Source of the DNA: an uncultured Clostridia bacterium
GTDB taxonomy: Bacteria > Bacillota > Clostridia > Monoglobales > Monoglobaceae
Length of the DNA stretch: 33,455 nucleotides
Assembly: GCA_934454115.1 (NCBI GenBank)
Contig: CAKSFQ010000024.1
Span: 1-33,455 of the forward strand
Reading direction: 5' to 3'
Under the pieces are notes generated by a model, which saw nothing but the letters and a program-made list of their open reading frames with translations, made no database searches and was not told where the DNA came from. A program made the translations under genes and the position numbers. Of this stretch, positions 7,486-14,867 are shown in pieces (the first letter of the stretch is position 1; each line of letters starts with the position of its first letter).

Positions 7486-8661
7486 TTGAAGATCGGTGCG
7501 GTCGTATGTGAATATAATCCGTTTCATTACGGACATCAATATCAGATTTTGGAAGCAAAAAAAACATTGGGACTGGATGCGGTGGTCGGCGTCATGAGCG
7601 GCAATTTTGTACAGCGCGGCGAGCCGGCGGTCTATCCCAAGGCGCTGCGCGCCAAGGCTGCCATTTCGGGCGGCGTTCATTTGGTGCTGGAGCTGCCTGC
7701 TGTGCTGACGCTGCAATCGGCGGAGCGGTATGCGGCATCCGCGGTCAAAACACTGGATGCAATGGGGTGCGTGGACACGCTGTTCTTTGGGGCAGAGGAC
7801 GCGGATATTACCATGCTGACGCAGATTGCTGCGGCGCTCTGTGCGGAGGATGCGGATTTTTCCGCACATTTAAAGGCCGGTCTGGCACAGGGGATGTCCT
7901 ATGCCGCCGCGCGGAGCGATGCGGTTCAAAAGGTGCTGGGTCCTGCTTCGGCGGCCATCCTCTGCCGTCCCAATAACATTTTGGCGGTGGAATATATCAA
8001 GGCGCTGCTGCGGTTAAAAAGCCGGATAAAGCCGGCGGCAATTGCACGCCGCGGCGCGGCGCATGACGCGGCGGAGCCGGATGGGATTTATGCCTCGGCC
8101 TCCATCCTGCGCGGACGGATCAGAAAAGGAGAGAGCATCGCCGGGTATCTGCCGGAGGATATCGAGGCAATCTATCGGACGGCGCAGCCGTTTTTGCCTT
8201 GCGCCATGGAAAAGGCACAGCTGGCAAACCTCGCACTGATGCCGACCGATCGCCTCAGAGAGATTGCCGATGTGTCGGAGGGACTGGAAAACGCGTTAAA
8301 GCGCGCCGTCTTTGCCGAGGACACCTTAGACCTTGTTATTGCCGCCGCCAAGTCAAAGCGGTATGCGTACAGTCGGATCCGGCGGATTATCTTAAATGCC
8401 TATCTTGGGATCACCAAGGCGGACGCAAGGCGCGAGCCGTGCTATATCCGAATTTTGGACTTTGACGAAACGGGACGCAGTGTGCTGCATCTTGCAAAAA
8501 AAACGGCATCGCTGCCGCTGGCTAAAAACGGAGCGCAGATTCAGTCCGATCCGGCGGCGCTTGCGCTTTGGCAGCGAGAGATGACGATGGATCGGCTATA
8601 TCAGATATTTTCCCCTCCAATCGCGAAAAAAGATTGCATAATGCCGGAAAAAATGGTATGA
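7486..8661 (+). CDS. tmcAL: tRNA(Met) cytidine acetate ligase
   Basis: A nucleotidyltransferase-fold protein of 391 residues, formerly the YlbM family. In Bacillus this enzyme uses acetate and ATP to make N4-acetylcytidine at position 34 of elongator tRNA-Met. The adenylate-binding motif HYGH is at residues 14-17 within EYNPFHYGHQ, followed by the conserved SGNFVQRGEPA. The start codon is TTG at 7486, supported by GGTGG 7 bases upstream and by homology beginning at MKIGAVVCEYNP. Divergence from pta-ackA is notable because the acetate product of that pathway is the substrate here. Confidence 0.93.
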   Translation: MKIGAVVCEYNPFHYGHQYQILEAKKTLGLDAVVGVMSGNFVQRGEPAVYPKALRAKAAISGGVHLVLELPAVLTLQSAERYAASAVKTLDAMGCVDTLFFGAEDADITMLTQIAAALCAEDADFSAHLKAGLAQGMSYAAARSDAVQKVLGPASAAILCRPNNILAVEYIKALLRLKSRIKPAAIARRGAAHDAAEPDGIYASASILRGRIRKGESIAGYLPEDIEAIYRTAQPFLPCAMEKAQLANLALMPTDRLREIADVSEGLENALKRAVFAEDTLDLVIAAAKSKRYAYSRIRRIILNAYLGITKADARREPCYIRILDFDETGRSVLHLAKKTASLPLAKNGAQIQSDPAALALWQREMTMDRLYQIFSPPIAKKDCIMPEKMV

Positions 8662-8662
8662 T
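8634..8662 (+). promoter_or_regulatory. Internal promoter for the flavodiiron protein gene
   Basis: TTGCAT (8634-8639), 17 bases, TATGAT (8657-8662), overlapping the last codons and stop of tmcAL. It is placed 67 bases before the downstream ATG. A small CATCT/AGATG hairpin lies in the leader. Confidence 0.5.
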
Positions 8663-8728
8663 GGCAAGGAAATCATCTTTGCAGATGAAAGAGGCGTGTC
8701 AAGGAAGAAAAAAGTCAGGAGGATTACC

Positions 8729-9880
8729 ATGCATATTTCAGATACGATACAATATATTGGGGTCAATGACCGCGATTTGGATTTGTTTGAGGGGCAGTAC
8801 CCGGTGGAAAACGGAATGTCCTACAACTCCTATGTCATTATGGATGAAAAAATTGCCGTAACCGATACGGTGGACGGGCGGTTTTACACGCAGTGGATGA
8901 CGCAGCTAAAGAGCGTACTCGGCGACCGACAACCGGATTACCTGATTGTGCATCATATGGAGCCGGATCATTCGGCCAATATTGCCCGATTTGCCGCAGA
9001 GTTTCCCGATGCGAAAATCGCGGCGAGTGCCAAGGCGTTTTCGATGATGAAGCAGTTCTTTGGCGATGATTTTGCCGACCGTCAGGTTGTGTTAAAAGAG
9101 GGTGACCGGCTGACGCTGGGGCAGCATACCCTGACCTTTTTGACCGCGCCGATGGTGCATTGGCCGGAGGTTATGGTCAGCTACGATGATAAGGATCGGA
9201 TTTTGTTTTCGGCGGATGGATTCGGAAAATTCGGCGCATTGGATACGGACGAGCCGTGGGCAGATGAGGCAAGACGCTATTATATCGGCATTGTCGGAAA
9301 GTACGGTATGCAGGTGCAGGCTTTGCTGAAAAAGGCGGCCGGGCTGGAGATTCAAAAGATTTGCCCGCTGCACGGGCCGGCGCTTTCGCAAAACCTAGCG
9401 GAGTATCTGCGCCTTTATGATACCTGGTCCTCCTACCGTCCGGAGACGGAGGGCGTTGTGATTGCCTATACCTCGGTTTACGGCGGCACCAAACAGGCGG
9501 CGCTGCAGCTTGAAAAAATGCTGAAGGAGAAGGGCGTTCGGACGGAAGTTTTCGACCTGGCGCGCTGCGATATGTTTGAGGCGGTCGCGGCCGCATTCCG
9601 TTACAGCCGCCTAGCGCTCGCCACAACCACCTACAATAACGATGTTTTTCCGTATATGCACACGTTTTTGCATCATCTTGTCAGCCGCGGCTACCAAAAC
9701 CGCACCGTCGGATTGATCGAAAACGGAACCTGGGCGCCGACTGCGGCCAAGGTGATGCGAAATTCGCTGGAGCCGTGCAAAAATTTGACGGTGCTCGATC
9801 CGGTTGTCACCGTAAGGTCGGCGATGAATGCGCAGTCGGCGGCACAGCTTGCCGAGCTTGCGGCGCAGCTTGCAAAATAG
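8729..9880 (+). CDS. FprA-family flavodiiron protein (A-type flavoprotein)
   Basis: A protein of 383 residues joining a metallo-beta-lactamase-like diiron domain (about 1-240) to a flavodoxin FMN domain (about 243-383). The diiron ligands are visible: His76, Glu78 and Asp80 with His81 in the HxExDH motif, His144, Asp163 and His215. The FMN domain opens with AYTSVYGGTKQAA. Such proteins reduce dioxygen to water or nitric oxide to nitrous oxide in the cytoplasm of anaerobes, fed by rubredoxin or a flavin reductase; which substrate is used here cannot be told. AGGAGG precedes the ATG by 6 bases. Two hairpins follow the gene. Confidence 0.93.
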   Translation: MHISDTIQYIGVNDRDLDLFEGQYPVENGMSYNSYVIMDEKIAVTDTVDGRFYTQWMTQLKSVLGDRQPDYLIVHHMEPDHSANIARFAAEFPDAKIAASAKAFSMMKQFFGDDFADRQVVLKEGDRLTLGQHTLTFLTAPMVHWPEVMVSYDDKDRILFSADGFGKFGALDTDEPWADEARRYYIGIVGKYGMQVQALLKKAAGLEIQKICPLHGPALSQNLAEYLRLYDTWSSYRPETEGVVIAYTSVYGGTKQAALQLEKMLKEKGVRTEVFDLARCDMFEAVAAAFRYSRLALATTTYNNDVFPYMHTFLHHLVSRGYQNRTVGLIENGTWAPTAAKVMRNSLEPCKNLTVLDPVVTVRSAMNAQSAAQLAELAAQLAK

Positions 9881-9887
9881 AAGTATG

Positions 9888-9925
9888 AAAAAAGACCGCA
9901 GCCGGCGGTATCCGCCGCCGCGGTC
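9888..9925 (-). terminator. Second terminator facing the tmRNA unit
   Basis: The stems GACCGC/GCGGTC and CGGCGG/CCGCCG form a long GC-rich hairpin followed, on the minus strand, by six T. It probably catches read-through from ssrA. It may also contribute to ending the plus-strand transcript. Confidence 0.6.
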
Positions 9926-9937
9926 AGACAACTGACA

Positions 9938-9961
9938 AACCCGCCGTTATCAGCGGGTTTT
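9938..9961 (+). terminator. Terminator of the flavodiiron protein gene
   Basis: AACCCGC pairs with GCGGGTT around an 8-base loop, followed by TTTT and shortly afterwards TTTTT. It is 57 bases after the stop. Confidence 0.75.
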
Positions 9962-10046
9962 AACTGTTTTTGTCTCTATTCGTATTTTTGAAATTCATCT
10001 TTGAAAGGGCGATTTTCAAAAACTACGCCAATTTTACGCCACAAGA

Positions 10047-10078
10047 AAAGAAACCCGCATAAAAACGCGGGTTTCTTT
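10047..10078 (-). terminator. Terminator of ssrA
   Basis: On the minus strand AAAGAAACCCGC pairs with GCGGGTTTCTTT, a 12-bp stem with an 8-base loop, six bases after the tmRNA CCA end. The T-rich 3' arm and the following TTCTTG provide the release tract. Confidence 0.85.
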
Positions 10079-10083
10079 GATTT

Positions 10084-10427
10084 TGGTGGAGGTGGGGGGA
10101 ATTGAACCCCCGTCCGAAGAAGTATCCTCACAAGGCGGCTACGGGCGTAGTCTGTGGTGAAAAATTCCCGCCCGGCAAAGTCCACAGACAAACTCTGCCG
10201 TTTGGTAGCTTTTGATGCATGGCCGGGTCAAAGCAAGCCCGGCGCACGTTCACCGCGAAGGTTGATGCCCCGGCTTTGGCTGCGGTAACCAAAGCGGGAC
10301 AGCTGCCATTAGGCAGCGAGTGCTACGTTATTTCTAGCGTTTATTTTAAAATTTGGGTTTTTTACGCAATACCCATTGCGGCCCGCTCCTCATGTCTCTA
10401 CAACCCCGTCGAAACCTTTACACCCCC
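10084..10427 (-). ncRNA. ssrA: Transfer-messenger RNA (tmRNA)
   Basis: An RNA of 344 bases on the minus strand with both halves of the tRNA-like domain. The 5' end GGGGGTGTAAAGG and the 3' end (acceptor strand CACCTCC, then A and encoded CCA) pair over 7 bp with one G-U, and the T arm GGTTCAATTCC is intact. The conserved TTTCGACGGGG follows the 5' end. The tag reading frame runs from the resume codon GCT at 10336-10338 to TAA at 10309-10311. It encodes ARNNVALAA, ending in the protease-recognised ALAA; the charged alanine would precede it. smpB lies upstream in the same direction, with one esterase-like gene in between. No clear promoter is visible directly before the RNA, so it may be processed from an smpB-initiated transcript. 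Confidence 0.97.
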
Positions 10428-10474
10428 ATGTGCCGCCGGCAAAAAAGTGATTTCTGCCGGCTATGTAAGCATTT

Positions 10475-11296
10475 TTACAGGTTCTGGAGCCACGTAACGG
10501 AAAGATCAATCCAGGGCTGCACGGCCGGAACAACGCCGCCGGTGTTGCGCGTCGCAAGCGACAAGCCGTGGGGTCCTTCCGGGAAGATATGCATCTCATA
10601 CTGTACGCCGTGCGCCAGCAGCGCAGAGGCAAATCGCATCGAGCTTTCTACCGGAACGCTGTTATCTTCAAAGGTGTGCCATAAAAAGGTTTTCGGCGTA
10701 TCGGCAGTGACGTGGTGCTCTAAGCCAAAGTATGGACGTGCCTCTTCTCTCCCGGCGATAAAGTTGGTCAGCGTTCCCATATGGGTTTTGGCCTCTTCAT
10801 CGGTGATAACCGGATAACATAAGATCATGCCGTCCGGCTTATTCTCTGTCCCGGTGACGCCGGAAAACTTTTTCACAATCTCCTTATCATAGTGCACACC
10901 GAGGCTGGCTGCAAGATGGCCGCCGGCCGAAAAGCCGCATACAACAATCTTATCTTTTTGGATATGATGCTCCTCCGCAATGCTGCGCACATAGGCAACC
11001 GCCTTGGAAAGCTCGCAGCAGGCGGCCGGCCAGCCGGTCGGCTCAACCGAATAGGTCAAAATAAAGGCGTGGTAGCCGGCTGCGCAGTATTGCATCGCAA
11101 TCGGCTCTGCCTCAGACGGAGAGACAAAACCATAGCCGCCGCCGGGGCAAATCACAACGGCAGGACGGGTGTCCCAGCCGGAACGCTCCAAATACGCTTC
11201 GTCTAAGATATAAGTGGTCAGTTTCGGCAATGTATTCGGCTGCGCACAGCCCATTGCCCGGTAGTCTACGGTCATATCGACATCAAAATGTAACAT
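10475..11296 (-). CDS. Alpha/beta-hydrolase (esterase-like)
   Basis: A soluble alpha/beta-hydrolase of 273 residues. The oxyanion-hole motif CPGGGYGF is at 50-57, the nucleophile elbow GFSAGG has Ser123, and the acid and base are probably Asp211 (EDNSVPV) and His243 (GPHGLS). This pattern is typical of the BD-FAE/acetyl-xylan-esterase-like group. No signal peptide is seen, so it acts in the cytoplasm, perhaps removing acetyl groups from imported sugars; the substrate is inferred. The ATG at 11296 is chosen for its AGGAG 8 bases upstream, and longer in-frame starts lack one. It sits between smpB (49-base gap) and ssrA. Confidence 0.85.
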   Translation of the reverse strand: MLHFDVDMTVDYRAMGCAQPNTLPKLTTYILDEAYLERSGWDTRPAVVICPGGGYGFVSPSEAEPIAMQYCAAGYHAFILTYSVEPTGWPAACCELSKAVAYVRSIAEEHHIQKDKIVVCGFSAGGHLAASLGVHYDKEIVKKFSGVTGTENKPDGMILCYPVITDEEAKTHMGTLTNFIAGREEARPYFGLEHHVTADTPKTFLWHTFEDNSVPVESSMRFASALLAHGVQYEMHIFPEGPHGLSLATRNTGGVVPAVQPWIDLSVTWLQNL

Positions 11297-11345
11297 ACTT
11301 TCATCTCCTGCGCCCGAATGGAGAAAACCGTTCGGACAAGTTAAA

Positions 11346-11813
11346 TTATTGATTATACTCTTTGATCGTACGGCGCATGTTCCGCTTTGCGTCCCGCTCT
11401 GCGGCTGCCGCACGCTTATCATAGTCCTTCTTACCGCGGCACAGACCCAGCTTTAGCTTGACGTACTGCCCCTTTAAATAAAGGGACAACGGAATCAGGG
11501 TGTACCCCTTTTGCTGGGACAGGCCAATCAGGCGGTTGATTTCCCGGCGGTGCAAAAGCAGCCGGCGTGCGCGCAGCGGTTCGTGGTTAAAAATGTTGCC
11601 AAAGTCATACGGACTGATGTGCATGCCGATCAAGACGGCTTCTCCGGTTTTTAAAGAGACGTAGCTGTCTTTTAAATTCACCCGGCCGGCGCGGACGGAT
11701 TTTACCTCCGTCCCGGTCAGTGAAAGACCGGCCTCCAGCTCCTCTTCCACAAAATAGTCGTGATAGGCTTTTTTGTTTTGCGCAATGGTCGGATTTTTCT
11801 TTTCCTTTGCCAC
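11346..11813 (-). CDS. smpB: SsrA-binding protein SmpB
   Basis: A protein of 155 residues, the normal length of SmpB, which binds the tRNA-like domain of tmRNA and brings it to stalled ribosomes. It carries the family opening ([27 protein letters not shown]), the GMHISPYD block and the basic tail ([12 protein letters not shown] onward). The start is a GTG at 11813 behind an unusually complete ribosome binding site, GGGGAGGTGATTT. Its partner ssrA lies 0.9 kb downstream on the same strand. Transcription comes from the strong promoter at 11890-11918. Confidence 0.96.
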   Translation of the reverse strand: MAKEKKNPTIAQNKKAYHDYFVEEELEAGLSLTGTEVKSVRAGRVNLKDSYVSLKTGEAVLIGMHISPYDFGNIFNHEPLRARRLLLHRREINRLIGLSQQKGYTLIPLSLYLKGQYVKLKLGLCRGKKDYDKRAAAAERDAKRNMRRTIKEYNQ

Positions 11814-11889
11814 GGAAATCACCTCCCCAAACGGATTGCCCGACATCGGATATATTGTATTCTGACATTGTATCCCAATACCGCTCTGT

Positions 11890-11918
11890 ATTATACTATC
11901 CTTTTTGCAAAAAGTCAA
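11890..11918 (-). promoter_or_regulatory. Promoter of smpB (and probably of the hydrolase and ssrA)
   Basis: On the minus strand TTGACT (11913-11918), exactly 17 bases, TATAAT (11890-11895). The leader to the GTG start is about 70 bases. Confidence 0.85.
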
Positions 11919-11971
11919 GGTTGATCTGCGCAAAATCGGCAGATTTGCCTGTAAATTCTGTCCCTTTTGCC

Positions 11972-12000
11972 TTGACGATTGCTTTGATTCGTGATATAAT
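11972..12000 (+). promoter_or_regulatory. Promoter of the methyltransferase gene and possibly the ECF cluster
   Basis: TTGACG (11972-11977), 17 bases, TATAAT (11995-12000). It is divergent from the smpB promoter and 65 bases before the ATG at 12066. Confidence 0.83.
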
Positions 12001-12065
12001 GTTATATCTTGTGAAATAAAAGACAGATGCGGTAGATTTTGCCGGGTAAGAAGGAGGGGAGGCCG

Positions 12066-12941
12066 ATGTTTCTTGCAGACGGCTGGAAGGATTATGAGCT
12101 GATCGACTGTGACAGCGGGGAAAAGCTGGAACGCTGGGGCGAGCAGTTGCTGATCCGTCCCGATCCGCAAATCGTGTGGTCGCTGGATCGAAAAGAGCGT
12201 TCTCCGCTCTGGAGGGCGGCCTCGGCGCGGTATCTGCGCAGCAAGACCGGCGGCGGCCGGTGGGAGGTTTACCGTCCTCTGCCGGATTCCTGGCAGATCG
12301 GCTACCGCAATTTATCCTTTGGCATTAAACCGATGGGCTTTAAGCATACCGGGCTATTCCCGGAGCAGGCCGCAAACTGGGACTGGTTTTCGGCGCTGAT
12401 TCAAAAACGGAAGGGCAAGCCGGTGTCGGTTTTGAATCTGTTTGCCTATACCGGCGGCGCCACCGTTGCGGCGGCCAAAGCCGGTGCCGCGGTCTGTCAT
12501 GTGGACGCGGCAAAGGGAATGGTAAATTGGGCAAAGGAGAACGCAGCGCTTTCCGGACTCTCAGAGCATCCGATCCGCTATATCGTTGACGACGTGCGAA
12601 AATTTGTGGAGCGTGAGGTGCGCCGCGGCCGCAAGTATGACGGCATCATTATGGATCCGCCGTCGTATGGGCGCGGACCGGGCGGAGAGACCTGGAAGCT
12701 GGAGCAGGAGCTGTTCAGCCTGATTCAGCTTTGTATGAAGGCGCTCTCGGACACGCCGCTGTTCTTTTTGGCAAACACCTACACGACCGGCCTGTCCGGC
12801 AGAGTGATGGAAAATATTTATACGCTGACTTTAAAAAAGCGGTTCGGCGGTCATAGCGATATCGACGAGGTCGGGATACCGATCACCAATCAGGGACTGG
12901 TACTGCCCTGCGGCTGCAGTTCGCGCTGGCAGGCGGAATAG
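12066..12941 (+). CDS. Class I SAM-dependent methyltransferase, RlmI/RlmK-like
   Basis: A protein of 291 residues with a Rossmann-fold methyltransferase domain. The SAM-binding segment [10 protein letters not shown] is at 124-133, the acidic residue of motif II follows in CHVDAAK, and the catalytic-loop motif DPPSYGRG is at 197-204. This resembles the C-terminal half of rRNA cytosine-C5 methyltransferases such as RlmI, without the N-terminal PUA domain. An rRNA target is therefore plausible but not shown. ATG 12066 is preceded by GGAGGGGAGG. It is the first gene after the promoter at 11972-12000 and may lead the transcript into ecfA1, which begins about 70 bases later. Confidence 0.83.
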   Translation: MFLADGWKDYELIDCDSGEKLERWGEQLLIRPDPQIVWSLDRKERSPLWRAASARYLRSKTGGGRWEVYRPLPDSWQIGYRNLSFGIKPMGFKHTGLFPEQAANWDWFSALIQKRKGKPVSVLNLFAYTGGATVAAAKAGAAVCHVDAAKGMVNWAKENAALSGLSEHPIRYIVDDVRKFVEREVRRGRKYDGIIMDPPSYGRGPGGETWKLEQELFSLIQLCMKALSDTPLFFLANTYTTGLSGRVMENIYTLTLKKRFGGHSDIDEVGIPITNQGLVLPCGCSSRWQAE

Positions 12942-12980
12942 ACGTTTTTTGGAAACGGCGCCGGGATGAGGTGTGCCGTT

Positions 12981-13010
12981 ATGGAGGCACGGAAGAAAGA
13001 GAAGGTGTAG
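12981..13010 (+). CDS. Possible 9-codon leader peptide before ecfA1
   Basis: An ATG at 12981 with AGGTG 7 bases upstream opens a frame encoding MEARKKEKV and ending in TAG at 13008-13010, two bases before the TTG proposed as the ecfA1 start. Its last codons overlap the ecfA1 ribosome binding site. It may couple translation of ecfA1 to upstream ribosomes, or be chance. Confidence 0.3.
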   Translation: MEARKKEKV

Positions 13011-13012
13011 CA

Positions 13013-13861
13013 TTGGATGCGGTAATACAGATTGAAAATTTACACTTTTCCTATACGGCAGAGGAGGACGGCAAGGAAACGCCGGTGCTTCTCGGCATTG
13101 ATATGGAGGTGGGCCGCGGTGAGTTCCTGGCGGTTCTAGGGCATAACGGATCCGGAAAATCCACCCTGGCCAAGCACCTTAACGCGATTTTAACGCCGAC
13201 TGCCGGCAGGGTTTTCGTGGAGGGAATCGATACGGCAAAAGAGGAGCTGCTCTATGAGATTCGCCGCCGTGTCGGCATGGTTTTTCAAAATCCCGACAAT
13301 CAGATGGTTGCCAATATCGTAGAGGAGGATGTGGCGTTTGCGCCGGAGAACCTTGGCGTCATGCCGCTGGAGATCCGCAAACGGGTGGACGATGCTTTGG
13401 AGGCAGTCAATATGTCGGCTTTTGCCGGGCACGCGCCGCATATGCTCTCCGGCGGACAAAAGCAGCGCGTTGCCATTGCCGGCGTGCTTGCGATGCAGCC
13501 GGATATTCTGGTTTTGGACGAGCCGACCGCCATGCTTGATCCCGTTGGCCGCCGTGAGGTTTTGGCCACGGTAAAAAGGCTGAACCGTGAAAAAAAGATG
13601 ACGGTGGTGCTGATTACACATTATATGGACGAAGCAGTACAGGCCGACCGCGTGATTGTGGTCGACAGCGGCAGAATCAAGATGCAGGGGCCGCCGCGAG
13701 AGGTGTTTTCTAAGATAGAGGCGCTCAAGGCGCTGGGGCTGGATACGCCGCAGGCAACGGAGCTGATTTGGCGGCTAAACCGCAGCGGTGCAGCATTGCC
13801 GGAGGGGATTTTGGGCCCTAAGGAGTGTATTGCCGCCATTTTAGAAAGAATCAAGCAGTAG
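13013..13861 (+). CDS. ecfA1: ECF transporter ATPase subunit A1
   Basis: An ABC ATPase of 282 residues, one of two energising an energy-coupling-factor vitamin transporter. Walker A GHNGSGKST is at 43-51, the Q-loop is FQNPDNQ, the signature is LSGGQKQR, Walker B is ILVLDEPT, and the switch histidine is in ITHYMDEA. FQNPDNQ is typical of the A1 paralogue. The start is uncertain: TTG 13013 is preferred, with GAAGGTG about 5 bases upstream, over GTG 12971, which lacks a properly placed site. ecfA2 follows after 12 bases. No substrate-binding S subunit is nearby, as expected for the shared (group II) ECF module. Confidence 0.92.
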   Translation: MDAVIQIENLHFSYTAEEDGKETPVLLGIDMEVGRGEFLAVLGHNGSGKSTLAKHLNAILTPTAGRVFVEGIDTAKEELLYEIRRRVGMVFQNPDNQMVANIVEEDVAFAPENLGVMPLEIRKRVDDALEAVNMSAFAGHAPHMLSGGQKQRVAIAGVLAMQPDILVLDEPTAMLDPVGRREVLATVKRLNREKKMTVVLITHYMDEAVQADRVIVVDSGRIKMQGPPREVFSKIEALKALGLDTPQATELIWRLNRSGAALPEGILGPKECIAAILERIKQ

Positions 13862-13873
13862 AGGAGGCGCAGC

Positions 13874-14716
13874 ATGATAAAGCTGGAAAACGTGAGCTAT
13901 GTTTATATGCAGGACGGTCCGTTTGAAAAAACGGCGCTGCATGACGTCTCCTTAGAATTTGCAGACGGAGAGTTTATCGGCGTGATCGGGCATACCGGCT
14001 CCGGGAAATCGACGCTGATTCAGATGCTGAACGGGCTGCTGCTCCCGACATCGGGGAAAATTACGGTCAACGGCCATGTTCTCGGCGCCAAGGAGACCGA
14101 TATGCGAAAGCTGCGCTTTGAGGTTGGTCTTGTGATGCAGTATCCGGAGTATCAGCTGTTTGAGGAAACCGTTTTTAAGGACATCGCCTTCGGCCCGAAA
14201 AACATGGGACTTGCCGAAGAGGAGATTAAGGAAAGAGTGCTGTTTGCGGCCAATATGGCCGGGCTTTCCAAAGAGCTTTTGGAAAAGTCGCCCTTTGATT
14301 TGTCGGGCGGCCAAAAACGCCGAGCTGCCATCGCCGGCATACTTGCGATGCAGCCTAAAATTTTGATTTTGGACGAACCGACGGCCGGACTGGATCCTGC
14401 CGGACGGGACGAGATTTTATATAAGATTAAAGATATGCATGAGCGCATGGATATGACGGTGATTCTGGTCTCGCACAGCATGGAGGATATCGCAAAGCTT
14501 GCGGATCGCATTTTGGTGATGAATCATGGACATGTCGAAATGTTTGCTAAGACGGATGAGGTATTCCGCCATGGTGCAAGGCTTTGCGAGATCGGGCTTG
14601 ATGTGCCGCAGATTACAAGGATTACGGATGGGCTCCGTGCGGCCGGTGTGCCGCTTCGCGAGGGGATTTATACGGTGGAGGAAGCATATCGGGCGCTTTT
14701 GCCGCTGGTAACCTGA
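13874..14716 (+). CDS. ecfA2: ECF transporter ATPase subunit A2
   Basis: An ABC ATPase of 280 residues partnering EcfA1. Walker A GHTGSGKST is at 39-47, the Q-loop segment is MQYPEYQLFE (typical of A2), the signature LSGGQKRR is at 143-150, Walker B ILILDEPT is at 163-170, and the H-loop lies in VSHSMED. GAGGAGG lies 7 bases before the ATG. The last three codons and the TGA stop lie within the left terminal repeat of the element at 14709-14850, so the C-terminal end appears to have been set by that element. ecfT continues the operon beyond it. Confidence 0.95.
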   Translation: MIKLENVSYVYMQDGPFEKTALHDVSLEFADGEFIGVIGHTGSGKSTLIQMLNGLLLPTSGKITVNGHVLGAKETDMRKLRFEVGLVMQYPEYQLFEETVFKDIAFGPKNMGLAEEEIKERVLFAANMAGLSKELLEKSPFDLSGGQKRRAAIAGILAMQPKILILDEPTAGLDPAGRDEILYKIKDMHERMDMTVILVSHSMEDIAKLADRILVMNHGHVEMFAKTDEVFRHGARLCEIGLDVPQITRITDGLRAAGVPLREGIYTVEEAYRALLPLVT

Positions 14717-14850
14717 TATTAGCAATCTAAGTCCGATTTTAAGAGGTGGATTTCCGCCCAAACGGTGTTAAAATACTCGGCAATCCGTGACGCCCGGCAC
14801 AGTCGGCAAGCTAAAATATTCCGAAATTACGCCGATCTAATATCAGGTTA
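14709..14850 (+). repeat. 142-bp inverted-repeat element, short copy
   Basis: Perfect 14-bp terminal inverted repeats, TAACCTGATATTAG at 14709-14722 and CTAATATCAGGTTA at 14837-14850, enclose about 114 bp. It is homologous to the 277-bp element at 26312-26588. The identical 17-mer AATACTCGGCAATCCGT is at 14772-14788, the motif GAGGTGGATTTCCGC matches GAGGCGGATATCCGC, and a 29-base block at 14805-14833 matches 23 of 29 bases of 26525-26553. Compared with the long copy it lacks the central region. It starts and ends with TA and contains no open frame. It sits inside the ecfA2-ecfT intergenic space and includes the ecfA2 stop. Confidence 0.85.
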
Positions 14851-14867
14851 AGAAAGGAGCAGGCATC

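Noticed and set aside
7277..7567. A minus-strand open frame of 96 codons across the pta/tmcAL divergent region
   Set aside because: It covers both promoters and the start of tmcAL and lacks a ribosome binding site.
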